Shown here: one piece after another, positions 1 to 8,797 of the stretch | Numbering within the stretch: position 1 is the stretch's first letter | How the letters are laid out: each line of letters begins with the position of its first letter | Assembly: GCA_965243095.1 (NCBI GenBank) | Contig: OZ251530.1 | Coordinates: forward strand, 310,001-374,000 | DNA length: 64,000 nt | Direction: 5' to 3' | DNA from: VXYL01 sp965243095 | GTDB lineage: Bacteria; Pseudomonadota; Gammaproteobacteria; Pseudomonadales; Azotimanducaceae | Program-made: the position numbers and the translations under genes | Notes under the pieces: model-generated | Told to the model about the DNA's origin: nothing | Seen by the model: the letters and a program-made list of their open reading frames with translations, nothing else | The model's database searches: none

Positions 1-45
1 AACGTACTCTACCGTTGGGGGTAACTGAACTACCTCGGTACTCCC

Positions 46-1329
46 ATGACCACCAAGAAAGCCACCGCCTTGGCGTTCCGCCGCGCGTTGGAGCGCAAAC
101 TGCAACCCACCATCGTGGACCGACACGGTTGGACGGATCTGCACTACGCCGCCGTGTTGAACCTGCCCGGGCTCGTCAGTGCGCTGTTGTGGCGGGGCGC
201 GGAATTGCACGCCCGCTTGCCCGAGAACACCGCGACGGCGGACGACCTGACGGCCTTGCTCGCCGGCTTCGGCGTGGACTACCACATGTGCTCCGGCGAG
301 ACGCCGCTGCATCTGGCCTGCGTCGGCAACGCCGCGCTGGCGGCGCGCGTCCTGCTGAAGAACGGGGCGGACCTCCACGCGCCGCTGCCGGCCGTCTCGG
401 ACTGGACGCCCCTGCACGTCGCCGCCCGCTTCAACGCCGTGGACGCGGCGTTCGTGCTGCTGCTGCAAGGCGCCAACGTGGAGCACCGCGACGAGTTCGA
501 CGCCCCGCCGCTGCACACGGCGGCGCTGTACAACGCCGTGGACACGGCCGAAGCGCTGCTCGCCGGCGGCGCGTCTCCCCACGCCAAGGCCAAGGACGAT
601 TTGACGGCGCTGCACATGGCCGCGCAGGCGGATTCGCCCGGCGTGGCGGCGCGCCTGCTCGACCACGGCGCGGACGTGAACGCGCTCAGCGCCGAAGAAG
701 GCACCTCGCCCTTGGATCACGCCATCGCCAAAGGCGCTCGGTCCACCGCGGACCTGCTGCGTCGGCGCGGCGGCCATCCCACGGTGGAATCGCGCCTGGA
801 CATGAAAACCGTGCTGGAAAGCAAGGTGGGCGACCAGGACGTGCTGGTGCCGGTGTTCGAGCACACTTGGGTGCGCCGCCCGCGGCCGCACCGCCTGACG
901 CCGGTGTTCTCCCATCCGCTCCTGGCCCGGGATCTGCTGTCCGGCTTCGTGGCGAAGCTGCACCCGCCCGGCTGGCTCGACGGCTTCGATTTGGAAGGCA
1001 TGGTGCTGGTGCCGGTGGATTGGGTGCCCTTGGAATGGCGCTGCGCGGACGTGATGTGGAGCGTCCCGTTGCGATCGAAAGGCAACGGTGCCGCCGCGGC
1101 CGCGGAAAAGGCCGCCACGCACATGCTGCTGGTGATCAAGTTCGCGGACGCCGTGGTCACGGACATGAGCGAGCGCTTGGGCCACCACGTCTCGATGCTG
1201 ATGCACGAGTTGAACCGCCGCCGCCTCTACGGCGCCCCGAAACACCCGCCGTTGGTGGAGAACATCGTGATCAACAGCAGCAAGGAAACGTGGCCGGAAG
1301 ACGCGAACGCAAAACGCATTCCGCTGTAA
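46..1329 (+). CDS. Ankyrin-repeat protein with Rpn/YhgA-like C-terminal domain
   Basis: 427 aa. About six ankyrin repeats fill residues 25-250, with typical cores such as GETPLHLA and DWTPLHVAA followed by LLLxGAN/D turns; these normally mediate protein-protein contacts. From about residue 285 the pattern changes: HPLLARDLLSGF (about 289), CADVMW (Asp335) and LLVIKFAD (about 361-368) follow the order of motifs in Rpn/YhgA-like PD-(D/E)XK proteins (PF04754). Those usually read SHPE..RDLL, R.DVVW and LLEFQS. Here the position of the catalytic Glu is Val363, so the nuclease site looks degraded. No signal peptide or membrane segment, so probably cytoplasmic. The ankyrin part is certain; the C-terminal assignment is by eye. 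Convergent with the next gene. Confidence 0.75.
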   Translation: MTTKKATALAFRRALERKLQPTIVDRHGWTDLHYAAVLNLPGLVSALLWRGAELHARLPENTATADDLTALLAGFGVDYHMCSGETPLHLACVGNAALAARVLLKNGADLHAPLPAVSDWTPLHVAARFNAVDAAFVLLLQGANVEHRDEFDAPPLHTAALYNAVDTAEALLAGGASPHAKAKDDLTALHMAAQADSPGVAARLLDHGADVNALSAEEGTSPLDHAIAKGARSTADLLRRRGGHPTVESRLDMKTVLESKVGDQDVLVPVFEHTWVRRPRPHRLTPVFSHPLLARDLLSGFVAKLHPPGWLDGFDLEGMVLVPVDWVPLEWRCADVMWSVPLRSKGNGAAAAAEKAATHMLLVIKFADAVVTDMSERLGHHVSMLMHELNRRRLYGAPKHPPLVENIVINSSKETWPEDANAKRIPL

Positions 1330-1390
1330 CGGCTGGGTGACCCCGGTGGTGCGGCTGGCTTGGCGCTTGCCGCACCCGCTGAGGCGCGAT

Positions 1391-2317
1391 TTACAGCACT
1401 GGGTCGTGAAAAGTGGGTCGCAAGGCGTGGGTGGCGAAGTAGTCCGTCCAGAAGGCTTGGTGGCGTTCGCGCGCTTCGGTGCGGCCGGTGCTGCCGCGTC
1501 GGCGCAGGTAGAAAATCTCCACGGCGGTGGCCAAGGTGTTCGGTTCCGCCGGCAGCGGCGCGGCGGCCTGCTCCCGGTCGGCCGCGAAGTCGGCGAACTC
1601 CCACCGCCGCGAGTCCGTTTGCGCGTGGGAGTACCAGTCGGTTTCTTGGAACATGTCCGAGAACACGTGTAGCGTGGTGGCGGGGGCGTTCGCCGGGAAG
1701 GCCGCCACGGTCTCCTCGATGGCTTCGACGAGGTGCGCGTGGGTCGAGGGCGTGGTTGCGCGGGCGGCCAGATCGTCCACGCGCTGGCGCAGGCGGTCGC
1801 GCTGATCGCAGAACGCCGTCGCGGTTTCGCGGAGCGCGTGGGGCATTTGCGCCGGCAGCTTGCCGCACTCCGATTCGCCGGCCGCGAGGCGCGTCTTGGT
1901 GTCGCCCACCACATCCGCCGCCGCGTAGGGTTTGCACAGCCGGCCGAGCGGCACGCGCGGCGCCAAGGCGTATTCGGACACCGCGAACACGGCCAGCTCG
2001 TCGCCTTTGTCGAGACCGGCGGCCAGGCGGTCGAACAAGTCGCCCGGCAGCGATTGGCGCTCCTCGCCCAAGGGCTTGCGCAGATCGACCAGATAGGCGG
2101 CGCGATGACGCATAGCGGCCGCGTCGCGCGGACACAACTCGGCGTCCATCGCCAGCGCCACATTCGGGGCGCTGATCGCCGCGTTCGCCTCGGCGGGCGG
2201 CAAGGTCAAGGCGGTCGAGAGGAAGAAAGCCCCCGCTATCGCCAGCACTGGCGCGAGGGCGACGATGCTTCGTCGCGCCGGACGCGGGCTTCTCTCCTGT
2301 GGCCACATGTTTCCCAT
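1391..2317 (-). CDS. Exported or membrane-anchored hypothetical protein
   Basis: 308 aa, not recognised as a named family. A basic N-terminus followed by a hydrophobic segment at about residues 18-38 and then AEANA looks like a signal peptide or signal anchor, so the body is probably periplasmic. The segment AYLVDLRKPL followed by a GDELAVFAVSE strand, and later LHVFSDMFQ, resembles the alternating strands of a von Willebrand A-like fold without a canonical DxSxS site; this is a weak inference. The start is supported by AGGAGG 8 bases upstream. It lies 39 bases downstream of the histidine-kinase-like gene on the same strand, so co-transcription and a joint role are plausible. Confidence 0.6.
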   Translation of the reverse strand: MGNMWPQERSPRPARRSIVALAPVLAIAGAFFLSTALTLPPAEANAAISAPNVALAMDAELCPRDAAAMRHRAAYLVDLRKPLGEERQSLPGDLFDRLAAGLDKGDELAVFAVSEYALAPRVPLGRLCKPYAAADVVGDTKTRLAAGESECGKLPAQMPHALRETATAFCDQRDRLRQRVDDLAARATTPSTHAHLVEAIEETVAAFPANAPATTLHVFSDMFQETDWYSHAQTDSRRWEFADFAADREQAAAPLPAEPNTLATAVEIFYLRRRGSTGRTEARERHQAFWTDYFATHALRPTFHDPVL

Positions 2318-2356
2318 GTCATGTTCCTCCTAAGTCTCCAAAGTACGGCGTTTGCC

Positions 2357-3430
2357 TCAAACAGGGTTGCCTTCCCAAAGGGGCAGCTTGATTTGCGCCA
2401 CGGTGCCGCCGTCCGGTGGCGAACCCAGCGCGATGGTTCCGGCGCAGGCGTCCACCAGCTTCGCTGCGATGGCCAGCCCGCACCCCATGCCGAGAGGGCC
2501 GGACGCGCCGTTCGCCGCCGCGGACGGCCAACCCGAGCAGAAGGGCAGGAACGCCCGCTCGCGCTGCGGCGCGGTCATGCCGATGCCGTTGTCCGCAACG
2601 GTGACGACCACGCGGTTGCCGTCGAGGGCGCAGGAAATGGTTACGCGACCGTCCTTCGCGGGGCGCTGGTGCGCCAGCCGCACCGCAAGCGCGGCGTTGT
2701 CCAACAGGTTCGCGATCATCAGCCGAATCGCGGTGGGAACAGCGACCACTTCCAGCCGCGCTTCCGGCGGCGCGGGCGCGACTTCGGACACCGGTACGCC
2801 GCCAACGTCGGTGCCCGCGACCAACTCGTGCAAGCACGCGGCCACATCCACCACCGCCGCTGGCTGTGCGTGGTGCCGCGACAGTCCGGCGAAGGACGCG
2901 GCCAAGGCGGCAACTTCGCCGGCTTCGCCATCCACCCGCGCCGCAAGGTACGCGGCCGCCGGCGCCCGCCGCAGCTCCGCCACGGTGGCATTGATGCGCC
3001 TGGCCGCCGTTTGCAGCCGCTCGGCGACCAATTGCGCGATCATTGCCTCGCGCAAGCGGTGGGTTTCGGCGGCGTGGATCTTGAGCGCGTCGGCAACCGC
3101 CGGCGATTGGCCATTGCGGCTGTGCGCCGGCGTCCGCGGTGCCCGCGAAAACTGGCGTGGTTGACGTCCGGCGTTGGCAACCGGTGCTTGTCGTGCCGCG
3201 TGTTGCGCGCCAGCGACGCTGAGCGCCGCCGGGCGCGAACGAGCGGTTAACAGCGCAATCCACGCGGCCGTCAGAACGAAGGCGGCGGCAAACGCCCCGC
3301 CCTTGTACCACGCGGCCGTGTTGCTGGAGGCGGCCACGTCCGTCCATACCGCGGCGCCGTAGAACGCCGCCGCAACCGCGGCGAGCGCCAGCGTGGCGAC
3401 GATGCCCAAGGTGACTTTGTTGAACGCCAT
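2357..3430 (-). CDS. Membrane histidine-kinase-like ATPase
   Basis: 357 aa from the ATG at 3430 (MAFNKVTLG); longer upstream starts add a Pro/Arg-rich leader that looks non-coding. Two hydrophobic segments near the N-terminus (about residues 7-25 and 40-58) suggest an inner-membrane anchor. The C-terminal half is a clear HATPase_c domain: N box NLLDNA, G1 box DNGIGM, G2 box GMGCGLAIA and a final GGTVAQIKLPL strand. The helical region before it (around RRINATVAELRRAP) sits where a DHp domain would be, but I see no convincing H-box phospho-acceptor. It could be an atypical or degenerate sensor kinase. No response regulator with a receiver domain is adjacent; the nearest regulator is the LuxR/MalT-type gene upstream. 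Confidence 0.75.
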   Translation of the reverse strand: MAFNKVTLGIVATLALAAVAAAFYGAAVWTDVAASSNTAAWYKGGAFAAAFVLTAAWIALLTARSRPAALSVAGAQHAARQAPVANAGRQPRQFSRAPRTPAHSRNGQSPAVADALKIHAAETHRLREAMIAQLVAERLQTAARRINATVAELRRAPAAAYLAARVDGEAGEVAALAASFAGLSRHHAQPAAVVDVAACLHELVAGTDVGGVPVSEVAPAPPEARLEVVAVPTAIRLMIANLLDNAALAVRLAHQRPAKDGRVTISCALDGNRVVVTVADNGIGMTAPQRERAFLPFCSGWPSAAANGASGPLGMGCGLAIAAKLVDACAGTIALGSPPDGGTVAQIKLPLWEGNPV

Positions 3431-3671
3431 CGGCAGTGCGCACGTTTCCCCAACCCAATTGTTGCGAGCGTAATGGCGCGCGGGCGGTAGCGGGGCTGGC
3501 AAAAGCGGTAGATGGCGACCGGGCGCTTGCACTACCGGAAGGGGTAGGACGTGCCGCCTGTTGGTACAGGTGGCGTGGCGGAGGGGTGCGGCTAGGATTT
3601 CTCCGCGTTTCGCGGTTTTCTGCGCGCGACCCACGAGAACATGCGAGTCACCCGTTGTGAAGGTGGGTTAC

Positions 3672-6401
3672 TTAACCCCCCCCCCCCGCGTGGGCCGGGC
3701 CGCCAACGCCAAGGGCCTTGGCGCGTCGCGCCGCGTCGATGCGGCTGCGAGCGCCGGTTTTGCGGTAGATGTTCTTCAGGTGGTAGCGAACGCCGTTCTC
3801 GGAGAGGCCGAGCTGGCGGGCGATCTCCTTGTTGCGCAAGCCGTTCTCCACGCCGTACACGATGGCGAGTTCGCGCTCGGTGAGGGTTGGCGTGCTGGGC
3901 GTTTCCGGTTCGTCCAGCTGCTCGCGCAACGATCGCGCCTGCTCGACATGCGCTTCGTCGTGCTCGCCGGCGGGGTCGGCAAGGAGGGCGTCCAGCGCGT
4001 AGAGCGTGGCTTCGCGCTCCCGGGCGAGCGGACGCAGCAAGTCCACTTTTCGCGTCAAGCGCAGGTAGTGCACGAGGTGCGCGGCGGCTGCCCCGGGGTC
4101 GTCCGCCATGTGTTCCACATGCATGGCCACGGCGAGCCCGCTCAGCAACGCCCGGTAGAGGCCGCGTTCGGCGCACAAGTCGCAGAATGATCGGATGAGC
4201 TCGCGGCTCTCGGTGAGATGGCCGGTTGCCGCGAAAAGACGAGCGCGGGCGCAGCAAATCGCCTCCATTTCGCGCCAAGACTGCCGCTCCAAGTTCAGCA
4301 GCTTCGCCGCCTCGGTGGGCAGTTTGTTGCGATGCCATGCCTGCTCGGCTTGATCGGCCAGGCCGTCGCGCACCAGCCAGCGCACCCGCAAGCCGGCGAG
4401 GAACCGCTGCACGGAAATGTGACCTTTGGCGCGCGCTTTTTCGTCCGCCTCGTCCACCACCAGCAGCGCCGCCTGCGCGTTGCCCTTGTCGAAGGCCAAG
4501 TCGGCCGCCAGCCCGTAGGCAGCCGCGTACACGTCGAACCAGCCGAGTACCTGCTGCAACGGCGGCAGTGGCTTGGAGAACCGGGTGAGTGTGCGTTCGT
4601 AGGCCAGTTCCATTAGGAAGATGTCCGCGATCGTGGTCCGTCGACCTTGGCCGAACAGCCGTGCGGCGTCTTCCGTGCGGCCTTGCGCCATCGCCAGCGC
4701 GCCCATGTGGAGATTGTTCGACACCAAGGCGTAGCTGGCGCCAACTTCGGTGAACGACTTGTTCGCCTTGGCGAATCGCTCGCGCGCCCGATCCAGCAGA
4801 CCGCGTTGCTGGTCCACCGACGCGAGGCCCATGTGCAGGGCGCCGTGTACCACGGGGTCGTCCAGCGGCGTGCGCAGCCGCGCCTCGGCCGCGGTCAACA
4901 CCTGCCTCACTAGGGAGCTCGTCAGGGGCAGGCACGCGAAGCCGACCAAGGTGATTTGCACCAGCAGGTGCGCGTTGCGCAGGCGTTCTTCGTCGCCGCC
5001 CGGCCGGTCGCGGGTGAACCCCTCCGTTTCCAAGCCGCGTCGCATGTAGAGCTCGGTCGCCTCGGCAAAACGCCCGGCCAGCGTCAACGCCGCGCAACGC
5101 AGCAGCGCTGCGTGCGGAAACTTCTCCACGACGCTTGGCGTCAAGTAGCCATCGGCGACGGTGAGCATCTTCGCGCCGAAGTGCGCCCACAGCCGAACGC
5201 CGCCGCATTGCTCGACGACTTGGCCGATGAGGTCGTTGTCATCCGCTTCGCTGGCGTGGCGCAACGCGGGAATCAGGCGTCCTTCGCGCGCTTCGGATTG
5301 GGCGATGCGGCGGTGGATTTCCCGAAAGCGCCGCGGATCCTCGCGGAAGCGCTGGTTGGCGCAGTAGTCCTTCAGCACCGGATTCAGCCGTAAGGTGTTG
5401 GCGTCGGTGCCGGGTTGCACCAGGCCGTCCAGCGCGACCATGGCGTCGATGCGGCGGCGCACGTCGGCGGTTTGCAGCACTTGGGTGGCGAAAGCCGGCG
5501 TGATCCACTCGAACAAGGAGAGATCGAGCAGCATCTGCCGATCCTCGTCGGCGAGATTGCGCAATAGGCGTTCGCCAAGCCAATCCGCGGCGACGCCGGT
5601 TACCCGGTCCCAGTCCCGATCCGGCAGCCGCCCCTTGCCGGGCCCTCGCCCTCTGGCGCCGGCGCGCATGTTGCGGTAAACGCGCAGCGCCACCGGCCAC
5701 CCCTCGGTGCGCTCGGCAATCGCGCCCAGTTCGCGGCGCGAGAGCTTGGTGTTGAAGAAGCGGGCGATGCGTTCCTTGGGGAACCGCAGCTGGTCGGCGC
5801 TGAGGTAGATACCGTCGCCGTTCAGGATGGCGCTGGCCAGATCCAACCCCGGATTGTCGCGCAGCGCCATGGCGATGTGCAGGTTGCGCGGCGCGTGCGC
5901 CAAGAGGAAGTTCAAGGTGTTCAAGGCGCGGGCGTCGCGGACCATGTCCACTTCGTCGAGAAACAGGAGGCAGGGCTTGGCGTGCGCCTCAATGGCGACG
6001 CACAAGAGTTCGGTGCGCCGCCGCGCCCGATGCGGCAGCGCCGCGCCTTGCTCGCCCGTTTCGCCGCTTTCCGCCAGCGGCACGCCGGCGTGCTCGAAGG
6101 CGTAGGCGAGGTAGGCGTCCAAGACGCCCGGAGCATCCTGTTCATCGAGCGTCAACCACGCCGCGGCGCGGCCGCCCTCGCGCCAGAGGCGGCACACGTC
6201 GGCCAGCAACGTCGTCTTGCCGAAACCGCCGGCGGCCTTCAGCACGGTCAAGCGGCGGAGTGGCTTCAAGCGCTGCATGAGATCGTCGCGGCGGTGGTAG
6301 CCCGGCACGAGCCGCGGCGGCTGCACTTTCGCCCGGAGCAGCGGCCAAGACGCGTCGCCGCCCCGCGCGGCCGATGCGGGAGTGTTGTCCAGCGTTGCCA
6401 T
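3672..6401 (-). CDS. MalT/LuxR-family ATP-dependent transcriptional regulator
   Basis: 909 aa, the usual length for large MalT-like (LAL) regulators. The N-terminus has a STAND-type P-loop, AAGGFGKTT, at residues 56-64, followed by a FLDEVDMV Walker B strand. A long helical TPR-like middle region is where such proteins bind their inducer. The last ~70 residues are a LuxR helix-turn-helix (LTERELAIV ... NKEIARQLGLSENGVRYHLKNIY). It probably activates transcription in response to an unknown small molecule. The CoA-transferase genes end 39 bases upstream on the same strand and are candidate targets. The 3' end is unusual: a run of 12 G residues in coding sense encodes the terminal Gly residues immediately before TAA. 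Confidence 0.88.
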   Translation of the reverse strand: MATLDNTPASAARGGDASWPLLRAKVQPPRLVPGYHRRDDLMQRLKPLRRLTVLKAAGGFGKTTLLADVCRLWREGGRAAAWLTLDEQDAPGVLDAYLAYAFEHAGVPLAESGETGEQGAALPHRARRRTELLCVAIEAHAKPCLLFLDEVDMVRDARALNTLNFLLAHAPRNLHIAMALRDNPGLDLASAILNGDGIYLSADQLRFPKERIARFFNTKLSRRELGAIAERTEGWPVALRVYRNMRAGARGRGPGKGRLPDRDWDRVTGVAADWLGERLLRNLADEDRQMLLDLSLFEWITPAFATQVLQTADVRRRIDAMVALDGLVQPGTDANTLRLNPVLKDYCANQRFREDPRRFREIHRRIAQSEAREGRLIPALRHASEADDNDLIGQVVEQCGGVRLWAHFGAKMLTVADGYLTPSVVEKFPHAALLRCAALTLAGRFAEATELYMRRGLETEGFTRDRPGGDEERLRNAHLLVQITLVGFACLPLTSSLVRQVLTAAEARLRTPLDDPVVHGALHMGLASVDQQRGLLDRARERFAKANKSFTEVGASYALVSNNLHMGALAMAQGRTEDAARLFGQGRRTTIADIFLMELAYERTLTRFSKPLPPLQQVLGWFDVYAAAYGLAADLAFDKGNAQAALLVVDEADEKARAKGHISVQRFLAGLRVRWLVRDGLADQAEQAWHRNKLPTEAAKLLNLERQSWREMEAICCARARLFAATGHLTESRELIRSFCDLCAERGLYRALLSGLAVAMHVEHMADDPGAAAAHLVHYLRLTRKVDLLRPLAREREATLYALDALLADPAGEHDEAHVEQARSLREQLDEPETPSTPTLTERELAIVYGVENGLRNKEIARQLGLSENGVRYHLKNIYRKTGARSRIDAARRAKALGVGGPAHAGGGG
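3676..3687. repeat. Homopolymeric C/G tract of 12 bases
   Basis: Twelve consecutive C on the plus strand (G in the sense of the MalT-like gene) lie next to the TAA stop of that gene. Tracts of this length slip readily during replication. A one-base change would replace the stop with a short extension that stays open to about position 3592 (LSNPPSQRVTRMF...). The length could also be a sequencing artefact. Confidence 0.8.
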
Positions 6402-6440
6402 GAGGCAATGCTATCGCACGACAAACCATCGGCCGGGCCG

Positions 6441-7667
6441 CTACTTCGGCGGTTTGTCCACCAACACGCCGGCCGTCTCCAGCGCGTTGATGCGGGCGTC
6501 GTCATAATCCAGCCAATCCTTCAGAACGGCGTGGTTGTCGGCGCCCAAGCGGGGACACGCGGTCCAGTCCGCGCTGCTTGAGCCGGGCATCTTCACGGGA
6601 TTGCCGGGCATCGGCGTGGGGCCGGGTTCCAAAGGCACGAAGAACCCCCGCACTCGCACCTGCGCGTCCGCAGTCATGTCCGGCGTGGTGTTCACCGGGC
6701 CCGCCGGAACGCCAGCCTCTTGCAACCTAGCGGTGGCTTCCTCTTTGGCGTGCTGGCGCGTCCACTCGGCGATGGCGGCGTCGATGCGGTCTTCTTGCGC
6801 TCGTCGTTCGGGGAAATCGGCCGCGGCCGGCAAACCGCTGATTGCCGAACGCAGCGCTTGCCAGTCGACTTCGTGGCGGCAGGCGACGGCAACCCACGCA
6901 TCGTCGCCAGCGCAGGGATATACGCCGTGCGGCGCCATGCGCGGGTGGCGATTGCCCAGCCGCGCCACGCCGCCGCCGAGTTGCGTCTGCAGCAGCCACG
7001 GGGCGCAGAACGCCACGCCGCTTTCGTGCAGCGACAGCTCCACGCGCATCCCGCGGCCGGTGCGGTCGCGCCGGCGCAGCGCGTCCACCAGCGCGGCCGC
7101 GGCGTGGGTCGCGGCGATGGGATCCATGAGCGCCATGGTCGTGTTGCGTGGTTCGTCCGCGCCGTAGCCCAGCACCGTGCCGAGGCCGGACATCGCCTCC
7201 GCGGTGGGGCCGAACGCCACGCGGTCCCGGTACGGGCCGCTCTTGCCGTAGCCGGGCATGGAAACGTAGACGATGCGTGGATTGACCTTGGCGACATCTT
7301 CGTAGTCGAGGTCGAGCCCCGTCATGGCGCGGGCGCTGAAGTTCTCGATCACGACGTCCGCAACCGTGGCGAGTTCGAGAAACGTCTCGCGGCCGGCGGG
7401 CGCTTTCAAGTCCAACGCCACGCTGCCTTTGTTGCGTTGCAGCTTGACGAACACCGCGTTGGCGTTCCACGGTTCCGCCGGTTCCGCGCCGCCGATCCAA
7501 CCGCCGATGGGCAAGGCGCCGCGGTAGTTGCGCGGACCGCGACCCCTAGGCGCTTCGATCTTCACTACGCACGCGCCCAAATCGGCGAGGATGCGGGTGG
7601 CGAGCGGGCCGGCCCAAACGTGGGTGAGGTCGAGGATGCGCACGCCGCGCAACGGGCCGTCGGCCAT
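6441..7667 (-). CDS. CaiB/BaiF family CoA-transferase
   Basis: 408 aa, full family length. Class III CoA-transferases move CoA between carboxylic acids via an aspartyl-CoA thioester. The N-terminus LDLTHVWAGPLATRILADLGACVVKIEAP and the segments IVYVSMPGYGKSGPYRD and VIENF are hallmark family sequence. At the position of the usual catalytic Asp (V-D-x-S/A-M/L in relatives) I read RVELSLHES, so Glu replaces Asp by eye alignment. It starts 10 bases after the stop of another CaiB-type gene, so the two are probably an operon and may form a hetero-oligomer or act sequentially. The acyl substrate cannot be read from sequence. Confidence 0.9.
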   Translation of the reverse strand: MADGPLRGVRILDLTHVWAGPLATRILADLGACVVKIEAPRGRGPRNYRGALPIGGWIGGAEPAEPWNANAVFVKLQRNKGSVALDLKAPAGRETFLELATVADVVIENFSARAMTGLDLDYEDVAKVNPRIVYVSMPGYGKSGPYRDRVAFGPTAEAMSGLGTVLGYGADEPRNTTMALMDPIAATHAAAALVDALRRRDRTGRGMRVELSLHESGVAFCAPWLLQTQLGGGVARLGNRHPRMAPHGVYPCAGDDAWVAVACRHEVDWQALRSAISGLPAAADFPERRAQEDRIDAAIAEWTRQHAKEEATARLQEAGVPAGPVNTTPDMTADAQVRVRGFFVPLEPGPTPMPGNPVKMPGSSSADWTACPRLGADNHAVLKDWLDYDDARINALETAGVLVDKPPK

Positions 7668-7677
7668 GGTGCCGGCG

Positions 7678-8715
7678 TTACAGGTGTTCGGCGCTCGCCG
7701 GCACCGGCGCGATCGGCGCGAGCGTTGGCCGACGCTCGCCTTCCACCCGCCAAGGCACGTGCGGTGAGCGCACGGTGCGGCCGTCGGCGGTGGTGACGGA
7801 TTGCCACATGTCCCGAGCCTCCAGATGCGGGTCCGCCAACACGTCGTCGAACGATTGCACCACGCCCAGCGGAATGCGGCATTGCTCGGCGTCAGCGGCG
7901 ACCTCCGCCGTGGTGCGCGGCGCCAGCGCTTCGGCTATCAGCTCGTGCAGGGCGTCGCGGTGGCGCTTGCGCCCCTCGTTCGTTTTGAAGCGCTCGTCCA
8001 AGGCCAGCTCGGGCTGGTCGAGGAACACCGTGAACGCATCCCAGAACATGGGCACGATGTTCATGTACACCCAGCCGTCCGCGCAGCGGAACATGTTGGT
8101 GGGCACCACCGACCAGAAGTCGTTGCCGTGGCGGGAGCGGATGACGCCGGCGCAGTGCCACAACACCGTGGTGAACTGGCTAAGCGCCATCACCACCTCC
8201 AACATGGAGACGTCGATGGCCTTGCTCTCGCCGGCGAGACGGCAGGCGTTGGCGGCGGCGAACGCGAAGGCGGCGCTTTGGTACTCCGGGTAGTGGCCGG
8301 GGAGCGTGAGTGGCGCCCGGTGGCGATCGCCCATCAGGTAGGTGTAGCCGCCCATCGCCAGCAGCGTGCTATTGGTGGCGCGCCAATTGCGTTTCGGGCC
8401 GGTGCGGCCGAACGGCGTGATGGCCACCTTCACCGGCGCGCGCCACTCGTCGAAGCCAAGCGCCAACAGAGCATCGGCGGTGTCGGCTTGCGCGATGGCG
8501 ATGTCGGCGCGGTCGGCGAGGGCGGTGATGAGGGCTTTGTCGTCGGTTCGCAGGCGGCGTTTGCCTGGGTGGAGGTGCAGATCCATCGCCTCGTCGCTAA
8601 CGTACGCCGGCGCGTCTGGGGCCGTTTCGACGCGCACCACTTCGCAGCCGCATTGGGCGAACAAGCGCCCGCAATACCCCGCCGCGTAGCCGCCGACTTC
8701 AAGGACGCGATCCAT
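7678..8715 (-). CDS. CaiB/BaiF family CoA-transferase (second)
   Basis: 345 aa from the ATG at 8715 (MDRVLEVGGYAAGYCG); an alternative start five codons upstream exists. Family features are AGYCGRLFAQCGCEVVRVE, ITPFGRTGPKRNWRATN, and IDVSMLEVVMALSQ, where the conserved Asp is kept, unlike in the neighbour. It is shorter than the typical ~400 aa, mainly at the N-terminus. It is the first gene of a minus-strand run continuing through the second CoA-transferase and the LuxR regulator. Divergent from the glycosyltransferase-like gene. The substrate is unknown; a tandem of this kind suggests activation and exchange of CoA in degradation of a carboxylic acid. Confidence 0.88.
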   Translation of the reverse strand: MDRVLEVGGYAAGYCGRLFAQCGCEVVRVETAPDAPAYVSDEAMDLHLHPGKRRLRTDDKALITALADRADIAIAQADTADALLALGFDEWRAPVKVAITPFGRTGPKRNWRATNSTLLAMGGYTYLMGDRHRAPLTLPGHYPEYQSAAFAFAAANACRLAGESKAIDVSMLEVVMALSQFTTVLWHCAGVIRSRHGNDFWSVVPTNMFRCADGWVYMNIVPMFWDAFTVFLDQPELALDERFKTNEGRKRHRDALHELIAEALAPRTTAEVAADAEQCRIPLGVVQSFDDVLADPHLEARDMWQSVTTADGRTVRSPHVPWRVEGERRPTLAPIAPVPASAEHL

Positions 8716-8797
8716 GCCTGATGGTAGCATTCGCGCCCCTCAACACCTTCCTGCCGGGGCGCTGCCCGGGGCATGGCGCGGGGTGGCGGAACAAGAA

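Noticed and set aside
7678..8715. Truncated pseudogene because shorter than other CaiB proteins
   Set aside because: Core motifs including the catalytic-type Asp region are intact and the frame is open throughout.
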